The translations under genes and the position numbers were made by a program. A stretch of 64,000 nt of DNA from Flaccisagitta enflata. Its lineage: Eukaryota; Chaetognatha; Sagittoidea; Aphragmophora. The stretch covers positions 48,856,001 through 48,920,000 of the forward strand of contig OZ231128.1 in assembly GCA_965153355.1 (NCBI GenBank), read 5' to 3'. The first letter of the stretch is position 1; the number at the start of each line of letters is the position of its first letter. The notes under the pieces are model-generated. The model worked only from the letters and a program-made list of their open reading frames with translations, made no database searches and was not told where the DNA came from. Positions 1 to 8,093 of the stretch are shown in pieces.

Positions 1-178
1 GACTTTTCAGGGAGGCTTTTGAGGGGAATCGCCTAGCGCACTCAGCGCATTCAAAGCGAACCTCAGAAAGCTGGGCGCTCTTTTTCTTTTTCCCTTTCAG
101 CATATCAAAGTTAGGTGGCTTTTTCCACTGGGGTTTTGGAGGATGGTATTCTTCGTCACTCGAGTCTTTGGAAGCCAT
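1..178 (-). CDS. N-terminal part of a C2H2 zinc-finger protein (runs off left edge)
   Basis: An ATG at 178 opens a minus-strand frame that is uninterrupted to the window edge (59 residues). It begins MASKDSSDEEYHPPKPQWKK, acidic then Pro/Lys-rich, followed by a basic KGKKKK tract (about residues 29-33) that could be a nuclear localisation signal. Residues 42-59 read FECAECARRFPSKASLKS, which fits the first half of a C2H2 finger (F-x-C-x2-C-x3-F-x5-L). The His pair and any further fingers lie outside the window. C2H2 proteins of this type are usually nuclear DNA-binding factors; the target is unknown. There is no obvious splice acceptor upstream, and the sequence 5' of the ATG is AT-rich. A transposon-derived zinc-finger gene is also possible. 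Confidence 0.6.
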   Translation of the reverse strand, partial: MASKDSSDEEYHPPKPQWKKPPNFDMLKGKKKKSAQLSEVRFECAECARRFPSKASLKS

Positions 179-262
179 TCTACTTCTACACATTAAACGG
201 ATACGTCTACATTATTATTTGACAAAGCATAGGGCAAATAAAGTGGTTTCAGTATTTAAAAA

Positions 263-428
263 CAGTTACACCCCATTATAACGGATCCAAGATTAATTGA
301 AATTGCTAAAATTGAATTTGCGTTCTCTTCATATCCTTTTCTTTAATTTCTACATTAGCCATAATAGAATGCTCATAATGGATAAAATGTATTGGTCCTT
401 TGACATCAGTTATTGTGGGGTTCAACTG
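263..428. mobile_element. Pogo/Tc1-mariner-like MITE, 166 bp
   Basis: The two ends are inverted relatives: CAGTTACACCCCATTATAAC on the left and, reversed, CAGTTGAACCCCACAATAAC on the right. Ends starting CAGT with a CCCC/ATAAC core are typical of pogo/Tigger-type mariner elements. The right flank has TA, as expected for that superfamily; the left flank reads AA, so the duplication is imperfect. There is no coding capacity. It lies between the zinc-finger start and the HIRAN-like ORF. Confidence 0.5.
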
Positions 429-510
429 TAGAACTATTATGATGATAAAAAAACTATCCGATTTTTATTTTACCCTTTTAAAATTGTGTCATATAAGAAA
501 GGCATTTGAA

Positions 511-984
511 TCACATGTAATGCAATAGGGATGGCGGGCAGTTACTGACGGTAACGCCGGGAAAACAATTGAGACGATGTTTGATCACGTAAGCAAGAAA
601 AAGTTTTGCATCTTTGTTACCAGAAATGCGTATAGTGCCGTCATAGGAGTCGCTAAAGAAGCACCGGATGCGAATGCCCAGTTCCGAAGATTTTGAAACT
701 GCTGAGAATCGAATGGCGTTTTGAAAACCATTTTCGAGTCGTCCATACACTGTTGCTTCGAGATGATGACCAAACTTCAACTGCATCCATATTGATCTTG
801 AAGCGGATCGTGTGAGGTGACCAATGACCTGGTCATCCAAAAGGACGGCAATGCTTTTTCCAATCTTGTAAGCTTCATCGATCTGAAGTACGACATTCTT
901 GCCTGATATCCCCGCGAGATCAATGTTCAAGGAGCTGATGAGGACTACCTTTGAATAGAATTCCTGAAATTCTTCCATTGTCAA
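511..984 (-). CDS. Small HIRAN-like protein, 157 aa
   Basis: This frame runs from an ATG at 984 to a stop at 511. It is not low-complexity and uses mixed codons, unlike most open frames nearby. The middle (about residues 40-85) contains SIAVLLDDQVIGHLTRSA, then a spaced LKFGHHLEATVYGR. This resembles the second half of HIRAN domains (A-x-V, variable, V-G-h-l-x-R, then a Gly and a hydrophobic strand). The N-terminal part of the HIRAN pattern (Arg-Glu-Pro, Asn-x-x-Asp) is not recognisable, so the assignment is weak. HIRAN domains bind DNA 3' ends in HLTF and also occur in uncharacterised stand-alone invertebrate ORFs. The Met at residue 3 is an alternative start. It could be a gene, an exon or part of a transposon. 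Confidence 0.4.
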   Translation of the reverse strand: MTMEEFQEFYSKVVLISSLNIDLAGISGKNVVLQIDEAYKIGKSIAVLLDDQVIGHLTRSASRSIWMQLKFGHHLEATVYGRLENGFQNAIRFSAVSKSSELGIRIRCFFSDSYDGTIRISGNKDAKLFLAYVIKHRLNCFPGVTVSNCPPSLLHYM

Positions 985-1090
985 TTAGAGGTCGACCGAA
1001 GGAAGGTAAACCGAAGCCGAGCCGAAGCCGAAGTTGACAGTGACTAACTGACCGAAACCGAAGTTTACCGAAGTCAAAAACCGAAGTTAT
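985..1090. repeat. Degenerate CCGAAG-rich tract
   Basis: About ten imperfect copies of ACCGAAG / GCCGAAG are strung together. The same words recur at 2025-2060 and, inverted, at 3020-3140, so the three patches may be remains of one dispersed repeat. No target duplication is visible. Confidence 0.4.
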
Positions 1091-1321
1091 TATTTTTTAG
1101 TTTCACGCAACGCTACCTTGCTTTATCTGTCAATTGATCCCCATTTTCCTTAGTTAGCGTTTTTTAAGCATTTTAAGCTCACAGCTCCAACTTAAATGCC
1201 ACAGTACCTTTCCCAATCATTGCCCTTGCCTATTTGTAAGTAACTGGAGTACCACTTTGTGTATCTGGCTTTTTTTGAATATATAGAATAAAAGATGTTA
1301 AAAAAATGTTTTCTTTTTTGC

Positions 1322-1322
<1 letters not shown>

Positions 1323-1377
<55 letters not shown>

Positions 1378-1396
1378 AAAAAGAGAGAGAAACAAA
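1323..1396. repeat. (GA)n microsatellite with A-rich tail
   Basis: Imperfect GA dinucleotides grade into poly-A. The 400 bases that follow (to 1790) are strongly AT-rich, and I see no gene or recognisable repeat in them. Confidence 0.9.
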
Positions 1397-1789
1397 AAAG
1401 ATATGGAGAAAAAACAGTAAAAGAAACAAAAACAATTTCATAAAAATAGGTATAGATATAAATTATTAAAAAATGAAACTCATAAAAAGAATACTATATC
1501 ATTTTTTTTCATATATTGATAGGTTAAATTAAACAAACAAAAATCAAATCAACTTTTATATAAAATCTATTTGTTAACCTTTTTTTAATTGTAACAAGAG
1601 ATATAATGAAATACTGTTCACTAACATTAATTTTTTAAAAAAAATTTGATATATATTTCAAATTAATCTATGAAGAAAAAATAATAAGCATAGGATTTTT
1701 TCTTATAATCTTTCTTATGTAATTATTTATATTTGTTCCTGTTTTTATGATATTTTTTCTTATTGTTTTTTCACAGTTTTTGCCATATA

Positions 1790-1956
<167 letters not shown>

Positions 1957-2065
1957 CATTTGCATAAACGTAGTATTTTGCTTTTAAAAGAAAAATAATG
2001 CTAAGTTTGTTTATTAGGGCAGTGTCCTGACGAAGGTTGAAGCCGAAGTTAACCTTCAGACGATC

Positions 2066-2599
2066 CCTAAACATTTGGGTGCTTCACATAGCAAAAGTTG
2101 GGAGTATCCCTTCACCCTACTTGCGTAATGTGAAGAAGCAAAAATCATTAAGATGACCATTTTCCTTTTTGCAAAATTCCTTCATCTTCCGTTTTTGTTT
2201 TGGCCTTAAAGTTTCCACTGATTTCCCAGAATTCAGCAAAATCCTGTGTAATTTTGTTACAAAAAGGACAATTATTTGTTTTAAAAAACCATGATGTATG
2301 AAAAAATAAACTAAAATTTCAGAACATAAGTTATGAAAAAGCGAAAAAAAAAGGCAGAATTGCAAATTTATGAAGCATAGAAAATTATGGAAGCTGATTC
2401 AAACAATGTCAGCACATTGTTTTATCCCACTGCATTATGCAAATAAGGTCCTCAAAAGCAATATTCTAAAAAACGGAAGATGAACGATTTTTGATAAAAC
2501 AAAAATGGTAATGGTCCTAAAATTGGTCACTCCACATTAGGTAAAAAGGGCGAAAAGAAATAACCAACTTTTGCTATGCGAAGCACCCAACCTAAACAT
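2066..2599. mobile_element. Mutator-like MITE with 9-bp target duplication
   Basis: The element proper is 2075-2590. The left end TTGGGTGCTTCACATAGCAA matches the inverted right end TTGGGTGCTTCGCATAGCAA with one mismatch, and weaker inverted similarity continues for about 115 bp (both arms run to a CATCTTCCG word). The direct repeat CCTAAACAT flanks it exactly, at 2066-2074 and 2591-2599. A 9-bp duplication with long inverted ends is characteristic of the Mutator (MULE) superfamily. There is no transposase frame, so it would be non-autonomous. The right duplication directly adjoins a (CA)n array. Confidence 0.75.
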
Positions 2600-2619
2600 G
2601 TACACACGAACACACATGC

Positions 2620-2693
<74 letters not shown>

Positions 2694-2702
2694 ACACACA
2701 CA
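2600..2702. repeat. (CA)n microsatellite
   Basis: About 45 CA units with a few variant dinucleotides at each end. Confidence 0.97.
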
Positions 2703-2767
2703 GGGACAGACGGCACAGACAGCCTGAGATCAACAAACAAGACCAAAAAAATTTTTTTTAAAGAGAA

Positions 2768-3276
2768 TTGATTTACACCAACATTGTCAAGGATTTAGTT
2801 GCAAGCGAAGCATCAAGTCTCGATCGCGATCGGCGATCTTTCCTTCTTTTGATGAGGAAAGGAGGGATTGATCTCATTTGTAAAGGAAGCATGAGCAATG
2901 TAAATTCGTTAGGAAAAGGAAAAGCAGATGCATGTTTTGTTGTGGAATCATCTTTCATGTTAGAGGGCAATTCTGGAGTCCCAATTTGCACGTTCGATAG
3001 AAAAAGTAAACAAAACATCAAACTTCGGTTTATTGACCTACTGAATTCGGTGACCTTCTGATAACTGACGACTCCGGATTCAGTGACGGAGCTGGGAGAG
3101 TGATCCGTACAGTAAAAACAGTTCGAACCGGAGGTTCGGTCGGTCTGTATTGTCAATTGAACTTTGTACCTATGATGAAGGAAATTAAGGGTATTATCGA
3201 CCCATGATGAAAAAAAATTATTAAATTCTTTGCTGGTGATGAATGTGATGAATGAACCAGAAGTAATTAATCGCAA
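2768..3276. other. Non-repetitive stretch, open on both strands, unassigned
   Basis: A plus-strand frame (2768-3061, 97 codons) and a minus-strand frame (2773-3276, 167 codons) overlap. Neither shows a domain I recognise, a convincing splice context or a codon bias that separates them. The plus frame includes the non-repetitive peptide KADACFVVESSFMLEGNSGV. At most it is a fragment of an unknown gene or repeat. Confidence 0.15.
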
Positions 3277-3388
3277 AAAACCGTTCCCCTTTTGCTTAAT
3301 CCGTTCTATCTCGACAAAATATGTGTCATAACCACCAAAGTTGAGGGGAAATGCAAGAAAAAAAGAATCTTCACCTCAGCAAAAAATA

Positions 3389-3470
3389 TCACTGAGCGGG
3401 ATTTGAACGCGCGACCTGAGAATGTCTGGAGGCTCTCAGTCAAGAATGCTACCACTAAGCCAACTTTCTT
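3389..3470 (-). pseudogene. tRNA-derived pseudogene or SINE head
   Basis: Reading the minus strand, TGGCTTAGTGGTAGC matches a Pol III A box/D-arm and GCGTTCAAATCCCGC matches a B box/T-arm, at normal spacing for a tRNA with an insertion. The T-stem pairs in four of five positions. The acceptor stem does not pair (AAGAAAG against TCAGTGA), and the anticodon stem is disrupted by a second hairpin, CTGAGAG with TTCTCAG. It is therefore a tRNA relic, perhaps Cys- or Leu-related, or the head of a SINE. No SINE body or A-tail follows. Confidence 0.5.
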
Positions 3471-3599
3471 TGCTGATGAGTAGGATAACAATGATGGTTT
3501 TATTTCAAAAAATCAATTCTGGCAACCGACCACGACTGTCATAGGAAGTCGACTCTGACGCGTCTTGGATGCTTGATCAGCTGGGGTTAGCATTGGTCG

Positions 3600-3765
3600 G
3601 TGAATCAAAAGGAGGGAGAGAGGGAGCGAGAGAGGGGAGGGAGTGAGTGAGTGAGTGAGACAGAGCAAGCGAGTAGTATGGGAGTGAGCAAGTAAGATTG
3701 GGACTGAGCAGCAGAGCATGTAAGCAGCGCCCAAGCAAGCGTGCAAGCAAGCAAGGGAGCAGGCA
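3600..3765. repeat. GA/GAGT-rich low-complexity tract
   Basis: Runs of GAGGGAG, GAGT and GCAAGC words with no unit kept for long. No gene is visible in it. Confidence 0.6.
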
Positions 3766-3936
3766 GAAGAAAAGAAAGGTTATTCTGCAGTATCTTCAAA
3801 CACTTATTTGTATTTTCGAATGGTTCTGTTTTATTGTTCTTTTTTTACGTTTTGTTTTCATTTCGAAGATTTTCTGTAATTTCAAACTTTATGTTATATC
3901 TGAAAGTGTGGTTGTATGACAAGGTCAGATAAACGA

Positions 3937-4172
3937 TTATGCCAGGCGCGTGTGGATGGGCAGGGGCAGTGATAGAGAAGGTCACTTGGGCATTTGGGCA
4001 GGAGTAGTGAACTCAACAAGGCCGGATACACGGCAATACAGTCGCGGACAATTGGGCAGGGGCCATAATGCAATAACCGCTCGGAATTCAACAAAATTCG
4101 TAACGACCGACGGACCGACGGACCGGCCGACCGACACAGCGAGGTGTAGAGTTGCGTGTCTGCGACATAAAA
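3937..4172 (+). mobile_element. Family-A Helentron-like element (A1) preceded by a partial copy
   Basis: 3937-4014 is the internal part of one copy (GCGTGTGGATGGGCAGGGGC and GGGCAGGAGTAGTGAACTCA). A full copy follows at 4015: AACAAGGCCGGATACACGGC, the word AGTCGCGGACA, GGGCAGGGGCC, a (GACC/GACG)n tract, then a 3' hairpin with arms GAGTTGCG and TGCGAC ending in ATAAAAG. The 3' arm (TGTCTGCGAC) is the near-complement of the 5' word. The architecture matches small non-autonomous Helentron (HINE/pearl-like) elements. The assignment is by structure only. Confidence 0.55.
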
Positions 4173-4403
4173 GCAAGAGTCATGTACTAGGTAGTAGGTA
4201 GTATTACTGAAATTTTTCATATATTTTCATAAGTTTTTCAAGTCCTCAAATATTATCAAATTTATTTTTGCAATTCTAAATCTTTGGTTGTATTTCTGAT
4301 TATTTTGAAGTATTTTCAAATGTCTTATTGTATTTCCGAATGGGTTGTCGAAATTTTTGCATTTTTTTTTGTTTATTCGCATGTTTTGCTATACTTGTGA
4401 ATG

Positions 4404-4549
4404 TTTTTAGTCGTGAACGCGAGACTGTACAACTAGCCGTGTTGGTGGGTAGGTCGGTCTGTCACAATCCTGAATTGCAAGCGATTTTTGCATTACTGCC
4501 CCTGCCCAACCATTTGCGACTGTCTTGCCGTGTATCCGGCCTTGTTTAT
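4404..4549 (-). mobile_element. Family-A Helentron-like element (A2)
   Basis: Read on the minus strand it begins AACAAGGCCGGATACACGGC, continues through GGGCAGGGGC, a short GACC tract and a degenerate 3' hairpin ending CACGACTAAAAAC. It is shorter and more diverged than other copies. Confidence 0.55.
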
Positions 4550-4784
4550 ACTTAGAAAAGTTTTGCTGTACCATCGAATTGTTCTTTTTTTTCACATTCC
4601 ATTTTTCCAATGAATTGCTGTTATTTCTGGTCTATACGGACTAGCAATCCCCTGATGAGGGGCTTCAGGAGGAGAACTACAAAGAGGACGATAAAGATGG
4701 TGATAACAATCAGTGCGCTGCGTCTCTTCACATGAATGCGTGTGTATAAAATATATACGAAATTTATATACAATGTATATGAAA

Positions 4785-4828
4785 AGGTGTGTGTGTGTGT
4801 GTTTGTGTTTGTGTTTGTGTTTGTGTGT

Positions 4829-4889
<61 letters not shown>

Positions 4890-5048
4890 CGTGTGCGTGT
4901 GTGTGAGCGTGTGCGTGAGCGTGTGCGTGAGCGTGGGTGGGTGTGTCGCTCTCGCGCTCGCTCTCGCTCGCTTGCTCTTGCTCTCGCTTGCTTGCTCTTG
5001 CTTGCTCTCGCTCACTCGCTTTTGCTTGCTCTTGCTAACTCGCTAGCT
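4785..5048. repeat. (GT)n microsatellite passing into a CTCGCTTG-type array
   Basis: 4785-4947 is GT-rich, with TTTGTG, GAGCGTGTGC and plain GT zones. 4948-5048 is an irregular array of TCGCT/TTGCT words. No genes. Confidence 0.9.
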
Positions 5049-5122
5049 TAGCGCGTTTTTGCTCTGTTTTGTATAACTTTGACGTGTTTAAATGCCCCAT
5101 GTTTCGGAGAAAATAGATGTTT

Positions 5123-5281
5123 TCATTGATTCGATATTTCTACATGGTTCTTGTCAAGCGGAGGGATTTTCGGCTTTTTGCGGATCGCGTCTGTCATTGA
5201 GGCTGCTGCCACGGCCTTTTCGTTGTGAACTTTGTCGCGGAGTTGTTCGCGGAGCGCGTCGAGTTGCTCTTGCGTAGCCAT
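5123..5281 (-). pseudogene. Gag-like N-terminal fragment of an LTR-type retroelement
   Basis: From an ATG at 5281 a 52-codon frame reads MATQEQLDALREQLRDKVHN and later RKKPKIPPLDKNHVEI before a stop at 5123. An acidic/Gln-rich helix followed by a K-I-P-P-hydrophobic-D-K-x-x-V-E segment is the usual start of Gypsy/BEL-type Gag proteins just before the conserved Trp of the capsid region. Where a Trp would be expected the codon is TCG (Ser), and a stop follows two codons later. No other Gag, protease or polymerase sequence is nearby. It may be a short relic; the call rests on pattern memory only. Confidence 0.35.
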
Positions 5282-5289
5282 TTCCGCTG

Positions 5290-5430
5290 TAGCTGGGGCG
5301 TTGTCAAATTGATGAGGTTCGTTTTGTTTTGTTTTTGTTAATGTTATTGTTTCTGTATTCCTTTTCGCTTTTGTTTTCATTTTCCTCGTTGTTTTCATTT
5401 TTGTTGTTGTTTTTTTGTTGTTTTTGTTTT
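5290..5430. repeat. TTG/TTTTC-rich low-complexity DNA
   Basis: Imperfect TTGTTTTCATTTT words, the same vocabulary as 10270-11135 on the other side of the LINE. Confidence 0.75.
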
Positions 5431-5912
5431 TGGGCAGCGGCCCCGAAGGAGTCGATGACCTATGGGGAATTTTATCCTCCTCCTTCTCCTTCGTACCCGC
5501 CCTCCCCCCAGCCTCCAGACCCGTATCTCAGCCTCGAGGCCCATATCCTAGTCTGGAGGCCCAAATCCCAGTCAAGCCGCCCAAATCCCAGTCTTGAGGC
5601 CAAAATCCCAACCTCAAGGCTCAAATCCCAACCTCAAGGCCCAAATTCCAGCCTCAAGGGATTTGGGCCTAAAGACTGGGATTTGGGCCTCTAGACTGGG
5701 ATATGAGCCTCAAGACTGGGATATGAGCCTGGAGGCTGGGGGAGGGGGGGTGCAGAGGAGAAGGAAGAGGAGAAAATTCCCCATATGTGTGAAAGCATAG
5801 GTCATTGACCCCTTCGGGGCCCCTGCCCTGCTCCCCCCTCAACTTCAACCACAACCTACTTAAGCAGGGCACGGGTACCGCTGACCATCTAACGCTTTTG
5901 CGACTATTAATG
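5431..5912. mobile_element. Foldback element FB-1 with tandem-repeat arms (copy 1)
   Basis: The left end is GGGCAGCGGCCCCGAAGGAG then TCGATGACCTATG. The right end carries the same words inverted, then an outer segment, AGTCGCAAAAGCGTTAGATG (read inward on the minus strand), that the left end lacks. Inside, a 20-bp unit of the type AGGCCCAAATCCCAGTCTTG is repeated about seven times in one orientation and then, from about 5660, about four to five times in the opposite orientation. Inverted arms built from tandem repeats are the layout of Drosophila FB elements. It adjoins the 3' end of the LINE directly. Confidence 0.65.
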
Positions 5913-5917
5913 ATCTT

Positions 5918-5923
5918 TTTATT
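5918..5923 (-). promoter_or_regulatory. Polyadenylation signal of the LINE
   Basis: AATAAA on the minus strand, about 75 bases after the RT stop codon and about 10 bases before the element's apparent 3' end. Confidence 0.5.
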
Positions 5924-5996
5924 CGTCACGAAGACAGTGCATACATCGCATACGTCAACACACTAAACTAAGTTTGAGATGATGTAGGAAATGGAG

Positions 5997-8093
5997 TTAG
6001 CCGTCATCAAATGATAGAGAGTTAAGAAAGTCAAGAGTACTATTTCCGAGTAAGTGCATGAACTGATGAAATTTGCGTGCACGAGAACGAAAAATGTCTG
6101 TCAGAGATGGATAACCCAACTCCTGTCTAAGAAAGCGAACACTTTCCCATCTATTATGGCCAAAGATCTTTCGTATGCAATCATTTATGGCTACATTCAT
6201 AGGTTGAAATTGAGCGTTCGAGTAATTCAAAACCTCACAGGCATACGTGAGATTCGGCACACATATAGCGTAAAGTAACTTCATGGAGACCAATTGTGAT
6301 GTACGAATAGAGGCATTGAAAATGGTATTCGCAGAACATCTAAAATTTCGCAAAGGTCGTAGATTAGAAAAAGTCAAACCATCTCCCGATACAACAGTTA
6401 CACCGAGATATTTGTAGTCATTAACAATATCTAGTTCCTTTCCATACATTGTCAACGGGAGACAAGTTCGAGTTTTTCCAAAAAGCAAAATGTTTGATTT
6501 CTTTGGATTATAGGTAATACACCACTTCTTCCCATACTCAACACATGCGTCAAGAAGCAATTGCAAAGAGGATCTGCACGGTGCCATGAGGCAAAAATCA
6601 TCTGCATACACTAAGGCTGCAATAAACACATCTTTTATATAGCATCCGACTTTTAACTTCCGTAATTCACCAATGAGGTCGTCAACGTAAATAGCAAAAA
6701 GATGAGGGCTTAAAACACCACCCTGGCGCACGCCAGATTTTACAACAAATGACCGACTTAGGCTGCTATTCCATTTTACAGTGCTACTCAGATTAGAATA
6801 CCAGTAAATCAGAATATTCAAAAAACAAAGGGGGATATTCCGTTGCATTAGTTTAATGAATATACCAGAGTGGTTTATCTTGTCAAAACCTTTACTACAA
6901 TCAAGAAAAGCAGTAAAAACTGTGGAATTACGTTCGGTAAAGTAATCTATGCATGTACGAAGGGAAAAAACAGCATGAGCACAAGAATGTCTTTTTTTGT
7001 AGCCGAATTGTAAGGAGTCCGTAATTAGCAAGTGACCAATTTTTGACAGAATAGCATTTTCAAATAATTGCGACAAAACTACTCCAAGCGTCAACCCACG
7101 ATAATTGTTGGGATCAGAATGATTTCCTTCAGTATCTTTTACTAATGGAGTGATAACACCATTCAAAAATTCAAGTGGAACGTAAGCATGTTGAATCATT
7201 GCATTGAATAATAAATGAATATGAACAGCAAGTTTTGGGGAGCCAAATAGAATATGCTCAGCTTTTAGAAAAGGAGACGTAGCTTTTCCAGTTTTAAGTG
7301 TTGACATAACATTTACCATTTCATGCCATGTAAGAAAATATGGTGTTAAAGAATCAGACACGTGATCATTGCAATAACTTGTATACATTTGTTGAAATTC
7401 ATCATGTAAAAGCCGTGACTGGAATTCATCCCGTGAAGCGTAAATGTTTTCAAAAGAGTCGGCAAAACAATTTGCAATATCTACATTATTACGCAAATTA
7501 TTTACGTAAACATCAGGTCTTTTATAATCATTGTTATAGTAATTAAAAGAACGCCAAAATTTATTTTGATCGCCATCTACTAAGTTGGAATTTAAAGAGT
7601 CAACATGATCCTGATCTCTGTCACTTTTACAGCGGCGTAAATACAATTTATACTTGTAATGTGAATTCTTTTTTGCATCGTAAATAGGACCGGAATTGGG
7701 ACATCCATTTAACTTCCAAAAGTCGTGCGCAACAATTGAGTCATTCTTTAAAACAGATAATTGTTCATTCCAATAGCATTTTCTAGTCGTAGGTGTAAAA
7801 CGAGGTAATTCTCGATCAGCAATTTTTATACAATTCATAATATCAATATAATATTTTTCAATATTACTAATATGAGAAGAGTCATTACACGTATGTGATC
7901 CATGTAAAATATTTGGTACACTACAGTTATCAAGACACTGCTCCATAGTTTGCACATAATTTAATCGTGTATCACCAGTGACCTTTTTCCAATCAATCAT
8001 GGGTGGGATAGGATTGTTTTTGTAAGAAAAGGTGTTTATATCAAATGTAAATGATACAACAACAGGCAAGGAGTTTTCATGACTTCTACTACA
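5997..8093 (-). CDS. LINE ORF2, reverse-transcriptase part
   Basis: RNA-templated DNA synthesis at a nicked chromosomal target. The frame is open from about 8093 and starts without its own ATG (about 690 codons from 8069); it continues the upstream endonuclease frame after a frameshift near 8060-8093. Counting from 8069, RT motif A is FLDCSKGFDKINH (about 388-400), motif B is SGVRQGGVLSP (about 445-455) and motif C is YADD (488-491), so all three catalytic Asp are present. The linker contains NNYRGLTLG (about 321-329), the usual conserved block before the fingers. The C terminus ends about 200 residues after YADD with no RNase H domain. This fits CR1/L2/Jockey-type LINEs; the exact clade cannot be fixed here. 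Confidence 0.85.
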   Translation of the reverse strand, partial: CSRSHENSLPVVVSFTFDINTFSYKNNPIPPMIDWKKVTGDTRLNYVQTMEQCLDNCSVPNILHGSHTCNDSSHISNIEKYYIDIMNCIKIADRELPRFTPTTRKCYWNEQLSVLKNDSIVAHDFWKLNGCPNSGPIYDAKKNSHYKYKLYLRRCKSDRDQDHVDSLNSNLVDGDQNKFWRSFNYYNNDYKRPDVYVNNLRNNVDIANCFADSFENIYASRDEFQSRLLHDEFQQMYTSYCNDHVSDSLTPYFLTWHEMVNVMSTLKTGKATSPFLKAEHILFGSPKLAVHIHLLFNAMIQHAYVPLEFLNGVITPLVKDTEGNHSDPNNYRGLTLGVVLSQLFENAILSKIGHLLITDSLQFGYKKRHSCAHAVFSLRTCIDYFTERNSTVFTAFLDCSKGFDKINHSGIFIKLMQRNIPLCFLNILIYWYSNLSSTVKWNSSLSRSFVVKSGVRQGGVLSPHLFAIYVDDLIGELRKLKVGCYIKDVFIAALVYADDFCLMAPCRSSLQLLLDACVEYGKKWCITYNPKKSNILLFGKTRTCLPLTMYGKELDIVNDYKYLGVTVVSGDGLTFSNLRPLRNFRCSANTIFNASIRTSQLVSMKLLYAICVPNLTYACEVLNYSNAQFQPMNVAINDCIRKIFGHNRWESVRFLRQELGYPSLTDIFRSRARKFHQFMHLLGNSTLDFLNSLSFDDG

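Noticed and set aside
985-1090. Telomere-like CCGAAG repeat
   Set aside because: Units too irregular, and similar words recur dispersed at 2025 and 3020.
4015-4172. Family A as tRNA-derived SINE
   Set aside because: No A/B box pair and no A-rich or simple 3' tail of LINE type; the paired subterminal words and hairpin fit Helentron-like elements better.
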